Shown here piece after piece: positions 6,030 to 9,824 of a stretch of DNA of 9,824 bases (position 1 is the first letter of the stretch; every line of letters starts with the position of its first letter). This stretch comes from an uncultured Eubacteriales bacterium. Its GTDB lineage: Bacteria; Bacillota; Clostridia; Oscillospirales; CAG-272. The stretch is from assembly GCA_934447715.1 (NCBI GenBank), contig CAKSER010000048.1:1-9824 (forward strand), in the 5' to 3' direction. The notes beneath the pieces were generated by a model. The model did no database searches, was not told the DNA's origin, and saw only the letters and a program-made list of their open reading frames with translations. The position numbers and the translations under genes are program-made.

Positions 6030-6974
6030 ATGGCAGATAAGATAGCAACAAGAGAAGCATACGGCAATGCGCTTGCCGAGTTCGGCGCCAAATATGAAAA
6101 TCTTGTAGTTCTTGATGCAGACCTTGCAGAGGCTACAAAAACCGGAAAATTCAAAAAGGTATATCCCGAAAGATTTTTCGACTGCGGAATTGCAGAGGGC
6201 AACATGGTTGCCGTGGCGGCAGGCTTTGCTACCACAGGTAAAATTCCGTTCTGCTCGTCCTTTGCAATGTTTACCGCCGGAAGAGCCTTTGAACAGATAA
6301 GAAACGCAATCGGATATCCGCACCTCAATGTCAAGATCGGTGCAACCCATGCAGGAATTACCGTAGGAGAGGACGGCGCAACACATCAGTGCCTTGAGGA
6401 TCTCGGTACAATGAGAACAATCCCTGGCATGACCGTTATAAGCCCTGCGGACGCGGTAGAGGCAAGAGCCGCAGTTGAGGCTGCAATCAATTTCTACGGT
6501 CCCGTTTACCTGCGCTTCGGCAGACTTGCAGTTCCGGTAATCTACGATCAGGATACCTATAAATTCGAAATCGGCAAGGGCGTAAAGATGTCCGACGGCA
6601 AGGATGTAACAATCATTGCAAACGGCGTAATGGTCAGCATGGCGCTTGAGGCAAAGGAGCTTCTTAAGGCAGAGGGCATTGATGCAAGAGTAATCAACAT
6701 GCATACAATCAAGCCGATCGACAGAGATATCATCATCGATTCCGCAAAGGAAACAGGCGCGATTGTTACGGCAGAGGAGCACAATATAATCGGCGGTCTC
6801 GGATCTGCTGTTTCCGAGGTCGTATGCGAGACAGTTCCGGTTCCGGTAGTTCGTGTCGGTGTCGAGGATAAGTTCGGCAGATCCGGAAAGGTTCCTGCGC
6901 TTCTTGAGCTTTACGGACTTACTCCCGAAAATATCGCATGCAAGGCGAAGAAGGCAATTTCTCTTAAGAAATAA
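6030..6974 (+). CDS. Transketolase, C-terminal (pyrimidine-binding and C-terminal domain) subunit
   Basis: A 314-residue partner of the preceding gene product; the active site forms at their interface. The N-terminal MADKIATREAYGNALAEFG is the usual beginning of this subunit, and ATG 6030 has AGAAAGGAA (6012-6019) upstream, so it is chosen over an in-frame TTG at 5991 that overlaps the previous stop and adds 13 residues. The pyrimidine-binding domain shows FFDCGIAEGNM, with E56 as the glutamate that activates thiamine diphosphate, SSFAMFTAGRAFEQIRN, and KIGATHAGITVGEDGATHQ. The transketolase C-terminal domain begins about residue 190 (KDVTIIANGVMVSMALEA). The gap to the upstream stop is 35 bp; same operon. 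Confidence 0.95.
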   Translation: MADKIATREAYGNALAEFGAKYENLVVLDADLAEATKTGKFKKVYPERFFDCGIAEGNMVAVAAGFATTGKIPFCSSFAMFTAGRAFEQIRNAIGYPHLNVKIGATHAGITVGEDGATHQCLEDLGTMRTIPGMTVISPADAVEARAAVEAAINFYGPVYLRFGRLAVPVIYDQDTYKFEIGKGVKMSDGKDVTIIANGVMVSMALEAKELLKAEGIDARVINMHTIKPIDRDIIIDSAKETGAIVTAEEHNIIGGLGSAVSEVVCETVPVPVVRVGVEDKFGRSGKVPALLELYGLTPENIACKAKKAISLKK

Positions 6975-7042
6975 GGTTAAAGAAATAAAGGAATCCGAGC
7001 ATTAATTATTAATAATAATAAAAAATAAATAGTATGTTTTTT

Positions 7043-7108
7043 GCCGGTTTTGAAAACAAATGAAATAGAAAAACTGCAGATGGCATATACTTATAGTGAC
7101 AAACCGGC
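7043..7108 (+). promoter_or_regulatory. Alternative pairing partner for the terminator stem
   Basis: GCCGGTTT (7043-7050) is complementary to AAACCGGC (7101-7108), the left arm of the following terminator, and identical to that terminator's right arm (7124-7131). The two hairpins exclude each other, the arrangement of an antiterminator and terminator. The 68 bp before it (6975-7042) are AT-rich with runs of TAA/ATA and hold nothing recognisable. A regulatory role is inference. Confidence 0.35.
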
Positions 7109-7133
7109 TTCGCATTTTCTGGGGCCGGTTTTT
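7101..7133 (+). terminator. Rho-independent terminator of the transketolase operon
   Basis: AAACCGGC (7101-7108) and GCCGGTTT (7124-7131) form an 8-bp stem with a 15-nt loop, ending in a run of five Ts (7129-7133). It lies 126 bp after the transketolase stop and before the blaI promoter. Confidence 0.75.
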
Positions 7134-7171
7134 GTTCATAAAATGTTAACAAAGAAATTTTAAGAAAGGTA

Positions 7172-7200
7172 TTTACAAATCTAGATATTCATGCTATACT
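7172..7200 (+). promoter_or_regulatory. Promoter of the blaI-blaR1 operon
   Basis: TTTACA (7172-7177), 17 bp, TATACT (7195-7200). Start near 7207, 33 bp before the blaI ATG. A near-consensus promoter that fits being held down by a repressor. Confidence 0.8.
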
Positions 7201-7223
7201 TATCTAAACTAATGGATATCTAA
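7182..7223. promoter_or_regulatory. Candidate BlaI-family operator
   Basis: TAGATA (7182-7187) and TATCTA (7201-7206) form a dyad spanning the spacer and -10 box; a second TATCTA at 7217-7222 lies 16 bp on. BlaI and MecI repressors bind dyads at their own promoters, usually built around TACA/TGTA, so these half-sites differ from the staphylococcal ones. Autoregulation is inferred from position and symmetry. Confidence 0.5.
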
Positions 7224-7239
7224 TTAGGGGAAAAAGAAA

Positions 7240-7662
7240 ATGAGAGAGAAAAGAGTGAACGAAATCGAAGGAAAAGAAAAAAGGATTCAGAAGCTGCCGG
7301 AGGCAGAGCTTGATGTCATGCTCGTAATCTGGAAGCTGAACCGACCGGCAAAAATAATCGATATATTCGAGGGGCTGAAGCAGGTTCATCCGTTGTCAAA
7401 ATCGGCAATACACACGCTGGTAGACAATCTTTTGAAGAGGGAGTTTATCAAAATCGAGTATTCGCCGGATAAGCAAAGCTACAAGATGATTTCACCTCTT
7501 GTAAGCGAGGAGGAATACCGCGCTGTAGAAGCGGATTCGTTTGTAAGCAAGCTGTGCAGAGGAAAATGGCAGAATCTGATAACAGCTTTGGTAGACACAA
7601 ACGAAATATCGGACGAGGATCTTGAAGAGCTGACATCTCTGCTTAACAAAAAAGGAGAATAA
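7240..7662 (+). CDS. blaI: BlaI/MecI-family transcriptional repressor
   Basis: A 140-residue winged-helix repressor, cleaved or inactivated when its partner protease is triggered. LPEAELDVMLVIWKLNRPAKI at residues 19-39 is the typical family opening; KSAIHTLVDNLLKREFI (54-70) is the recognition helix region, followed by the wing around residues 71-84, and residues 87-140 form the helical dimerisation part. The first 16 or so residues are a charged extension beyond staphylococcal BlaI (126 residues). The ribosome-binding site is GGGGAAAAAG before ATG 7240. Two bp separate its stop from the protease gene, and the BlaI name denotes the family only: no beta-lactamase gene is adjacent, so the target genes are unknown. 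Confidence 0.9.
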   Translation: MREKRVNEIEGKEKRIQKLPEAELDVMLVIWKLNRPAKIIDIFEGLKQVHPLSKSAIHTLVDNLLKREFIKIEYSPDKQSYKMISPLVSEEEYRAVEADSFVSKLCRGKWQNLITALVDTNEISDEDLEELTSLLNKKGE

Positions 7663-7664
7663 AG

Positions 7665-9392
7665 ATGACAGGGCTGGTTTTAAACATCTTTTCGCTGTCG
7701 CTTTCGATGAGTGCAGTAATAGTAGTACTATTGCTGCTGTCGAGGGCGTTCGGAAAGTATTTCCGCGCAAAATGCCGGTATATTGTGTGGACAATAGTTA
7801 TAATAAGCCTATGTTTGCCGATAGGGGCATTATTGCATGTCTCGCTGATTTCGTTTGATGTTCCGGTACAGGGCACAAGGGAGGTGGCATCTGCTTCCGA
7901 AAACGGAAGCAAGGCAGATGTAAGCGGAAAAGACGCTTCGGCTGCCGGAAATAACAAAGATTCAAAAAATAACAGTATCACAGGAAAAGACACCGGCGCT
8001 GTAATCAACGCAAGCAGCGCAGGCAATTCGGAAAAGAATACAAAGACCGATGCTGATGCAGATAAAGCTGCAAGTGCCGGCGCAGGCATGAGGCAGCTTG
8101 ATCTTGGCGGTTTTGTAAATTCTTTAAGGTTCGACACAATATTGAAAATTACACTTGGTATCTGGCTTATCGGAGCAATTATATCAGCAGGGGTAAAGCT
8201 TACGGTACACTTTGCCGGCGTATCCTCTTTTAACCGCCGGAAAAAGCTGTGCGATGAGAAGACCTACAGGCTGTATAATGAACTGTGTGCAAGGATGGGC
8301 ATAGAAAGCAAGCCGAAGCTGTATCAGTGTGATTCAGTGGGAAGTCCGCTGTTGTATGGCATTTTTGATCCGAGCATTCTCCTGCCGGACTATTCTCTTA
8401 CCGAATGTCAGACAATCAGCGTACTTTCCCACGAGCTGACACATTATCGCAGAAGGGATCTTATAGTAAAGCTGATCTGTCTAATCTGCGAATCGATACA
8501 CTGGTTCAATCCGTTTATACACATAGCGGTAAGGCAGTGCTGTGTCGAGATGGAGCTGTCCTGTGATGAAGCCGTATTGAACGAAAAGGACGAGGTGATG
8601 AGGCGCGATTACGGTAATGTTATTCTCGATATAATCAAACACAGCAGAAAAGAAAAAGCGTTAGGATTAACGACGAATTTCAATTATGTTAATCCGAGAA
8701 AAAATTCAGTAAAGGAGAGAATTATGAATATTATGAATACAGGAAAAAAGCGCGGCGGCGCCTTAGTAGTTATTATTGCTACGATTCTTTGTCTCGTTTC
8801 AGGTCTTCTTATCGGGTGCACTACTGTAAACGGAACCACAGATCCGGCTTCTGACAACAGTTCTGATGTCGCCAAGGTTACAGAGCCCGATAAGGCTACA
8901 GATGCAGTTACAGATGAGGTTACTACCCCGGTTACAGATGCCGAAACAGACAAATATGATATTGAGAACACAGACGGCGACGGTGTTTTGGTAAAAGGCG
9001 ATACCAAGGACGTTCCCTATCAGGCATCAAGCCTTGAGGAGCTCGACAAGCTCGAGAAGCTCTTAAGCGAAACAGACACAGACGCAAAGATGCGAATTGA
9101 TTTCATCCGTGCGCTTGTTACAGGCGACGAGGAAACGCTCAGAGAGCTTTATGATTTTAATGCGACAAGTGATAATTTTATAGATTTTGAAGAGCTTAAG
9201 GACCTTGAAATAGCTGAGTGGCATGCATATGTTTACACATATACAAGCGAGGATGAGCACAAGAACCTTGTTCTGGAGTTCTATCCGACACATTCCGAGG
9301 GCGATAGGATTCTTGTAAACAAGTGGAATACCGGCTACCATGTCCTTACACTAAATGACGAAGGAAACGGCGTAGTATTTTGTAAACACTAA
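7665..9392 (+). CDS. BlaR1-like M56 membrane metalloprotease with non-PBP sensor domain
   Basis: A 575-residue sensor protease partner of the BlaI-like repressor. Predicted order: TM1 (about 6-27), TM2 (38-60), a low-complexity loop rich in Ser, Ala, Gly, Asn, Asp and Lys (70-142), TM3 (158-180), the cytoplasmic zinc protease domain with HELTH at 256-260 and MELSCDEAV ending at D301/E302, TM4 (366-384), a Thr/Asp/Glu-rich linker, and a C-terminal outside domain of about 130 residues. The outside domain has no SxxK or KTG motif, so it is not the penicillin-binding sensor of true BlaR1; RIDFIRALVTGDEETLRELYDF recalls small lipoprotein domains of Clostridia. AAGGAG (7652-7657) inside the end of blaI precedes ATG 7665, so translation is coupled. 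The signal sensed is unknown. Confidence 0.88.
   Translation: MTGLVLNIFSLSLSMSAVIVVLLLLSRAFGKYFRAKCRYIVWTIVIISLCLPIGALLHVSLISFDVPVQGTREVASASENGSKADVSGKDASAAGNNKDSKNNSITGKDTGAVINASSAGNSEKNTKTDADADKAASAGAGMRQLDLGGFVNSLRFDTILKITLGIWLIGAIISAGVKLTVHFAGVSSFNRRKKLCDEKTYRLYNELCARMGIESKPKLYQCDSVGSPLLYGIFDPSILLPDYSLTECQTISVLSHELTHYRRRDLIVKLICLICESIHWFNPFIHIAVRQCCVEMELSCDEAVLNEKDEVMRRDYGNVILDIIKHSRKEKALGLTTNFNYVNPRKNSVKERIMNIMNTGKKRGGALVVIIATILCLVSGLLIGCTTVNGTTDPASDNSSDVAKVTEPDKATDAVTDEVTTPVTDAETDKYDIENTDGDGVLVKGDTKDVPYQASSLEELDKLEKLLSETDTDAKMRIDFIRALVTGDEETLRELYDFNATSDNFIDFEELKDLEIAEWHAYVYTYTSEDEHKNLVLEFYPTHSEGDRILVNKWNTGYHVLTLNDEGNGVVFCKH
8711..8726 (+). promoter_or_regulatory. Internal ribosome-binding site and start within blaR1
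   Basis: AAAGGAGAGA (8711-8720) stands just before an in-frame ATG (8724, residue M354). Starting there would give a 222-residue product with Lys/Arg near its N-terminus, a hydrophobic stretch and a lipobox LIGC ending at C385. Caution: the site encodes V-K-E-R, part of a KER motif that is common in this family, so the ribosome-binding site could be a by-product of the protein sequence. Confidence 0.45.
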
Positions 9393-9449
9393 TTTTATTG
9401 ATAATTGAATATTATAATTGAGTTTTTGATTTTTTTGTTTTCTTAGGAT

Positions 9450-9462
9450 TCGGTTTAACCGA
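9450..9462. repeat. 13-bp palindrome after blaR1
   Basis: TCGGTT-T-AACCGA is a perfect dyad in the 172-bp gap after blaR1. GATTCG (9447-9452) also has a complement CGAATC at 9499-9504. No T-run follows and no promoter was seen; the remainder of 9393-9564 holds nothing else recognisable. Confidence 0.45.
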
Positions 9463-9564
9463 GATTTACCGGGGTCAAACGGTGATTCATAAATAAAGCG
9501 AATCAGAGCAACAGCATATTTTCGTTTTAAGCTGGAAACGGCAATTTGACTTCGGAGATCATAA

Positions 9565-9610
9565 AACCCCGTTCGCACTGCAATGCAGACCGCGAACGGG
9601 GTTGTTCTTT
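9565..9610. terminator. Bidirectional rho-independent terminator
   Basis: AACCCCGTTCGC (9565-9576) and GCGAACGGGGTT (9592-9603) form a perfect 12-bp stem; the loop holds a small inner hairpin CTGC-AAT-GCAG. On the + strand it is followed by GTTCTTTTT, on the minus strand by TTTTAT. It sits between convergent genes (blaR1 on +, the repeat-tail gene on -), serving both. Confidence 0.9.
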
Positions 9611-9635
9611 TTACGGCAGATAGGAGAGCCGCTTT

Positions 9636-9824
9636 TCATTGGGGCTTTCCGTCCGGATTATTCCGACGGTTGGGCTCGCCGTGAGGCGTTTTGTAATTTG
9701 CTTCGCCTCTCGCTTCTTCATGAGGGATTCCGTGATTCGCATCTTTATTAGGCATTCCGTGGGGAAGCGGCTCATGCGGTATGCCTTGAGGCTTTATTGA
9801 TGTGTGATAAAGAAGCAATAGAAG
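9636..9824 (-). CDS. C-terminal end of a protein with a His/Pro/Gly/Asn-rich repeat tail (start outside window)
   Basis: The minus-strand frame is open from the window edge (62 residues visible) to a TGA at 9636-9638, 33 bp before the bidirectional terminator. It begins with five Leu and a Tyr, possibly the end of a membrane segment or signal peptide, then five units of about nine residues: QGIPHEPLP, HGMPNKDAN, HGIPHEEAR, GEANYKTP and HGEPNRRNN, ending PDGKPQ. The theme is HG(I/M/E)P(H/N). A TTG at 9818-9816 is in frame but lacks support as a start. The family is not recognised. The His-rich repeats could bind metal or form a flexible exposed tail; both are guesses. That it is coding is supported by the repeat at protein level and terminator placement only. 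Confidence 0.5.
   Translation of the reverse strand, partial: LLLLLYHTSIKPQGIPHEPLPHGMPNKDANHGIPHEEARGEANYKTPHGEPNRRNNPDGKPQ

Noticed and set aside
5655..6782. Long minus-strand open frame (375 codons) opposite the transketolase genes
   Set aside because: It crosses two clear genes on the other strand, its Cys/Ser-rich product resembles nothing, and it has no ribosome-binding site or promoter; it is the shadow of biased codon use.
7643..8137. Minus-strand open frame of 164 codons opposite the start of blaR1
   Set aside because: Opposite a clear gene; hydrophobic and low-complexity only because it mirrors the membrane segments and low-complexity loop of that gene.

Overview
The window looks like a stretch of chromosome from a low-to-middle GC Bacillota, most likely class Clostridia (gut Oscillospiraceae/Lachnospiraceae type). 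The reasons are a transketolase split into two subunits, a DUF1292 acidic protein, a 2[4Fe-4S] ferredoxin, a BlaI/BlaR1-type pair, AGA-rich arginine codons, and strong TTGACA/TATAAT promoters. This placement is inference from gene content; no marker here fixes a genus. All genes but the last read on the + strand. No insertion sequence, tRNA, rRNA or CRISPR array was seen.

Layout. (1) 2-976: 3' part of thrS, followed by a hairpin. (2) 1078-1902: uppP/bacA, undecaprenyl-diphosphate phosphatase. (3) 1903-2352: two pairs of 11-bp tandem repeats, then an 84-codon reading frame with a good Shine-Dalgarno sequence but no canonical start codon. (4) 2359-4223: a consensus promoter inside two nested inverted repeats, driving a B12-binding-type radical SAM gene and, 40 bp after it, a 59-residue ferredoxin too short for most ORF callers. 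(5) 4227-4639: a Fur-like box, a promoter and a DUF1292 gene. (6) 4640-5157: no protein gene; a structured non-coding RNA candidate ending in a T-tract (best guess 6S RNA), then a perfect TTGACA-17-TATAAT promoter. (7) 5158-6974: the two transketolase subunits. (8) 6975-7239: terminator with an alternative pairing partner, then promoter and operator of the next operon. (9) 7240-9392: blaI-like repressor and M56 (BlaR1-like) membrane metalloprotease, translationally coupled. (10) 9565-9603: bidirectional terminator; 9636-9824: C-terminal end of a minus-strand gene encoding a His/Pro/Gly/Asn-rich tail of about 9-residue repeats.

How the genes work together. ThrS, UppP and transketolase are housekeeping. 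The radical SAM protein and ferredoxin form a plausible two-gene redox unit. The BlaI/BlaR1 pair is a complete one-way signalling unit (sensor protease plus repressor), but no beta-lactamase or transpeptidase gene is adjacent and the BlaR1 sensor domain is not penicillin-binding-like, so its signal and regulon are unknown. Most worth a second look: the split hairpin around the radical SAM promoter, the internal ribosome-binding site in blaR1 that would yield a stand-alone lipoprotein, the ORF without a canonical start, the non-coding RNA, and the repeat-tail protein.
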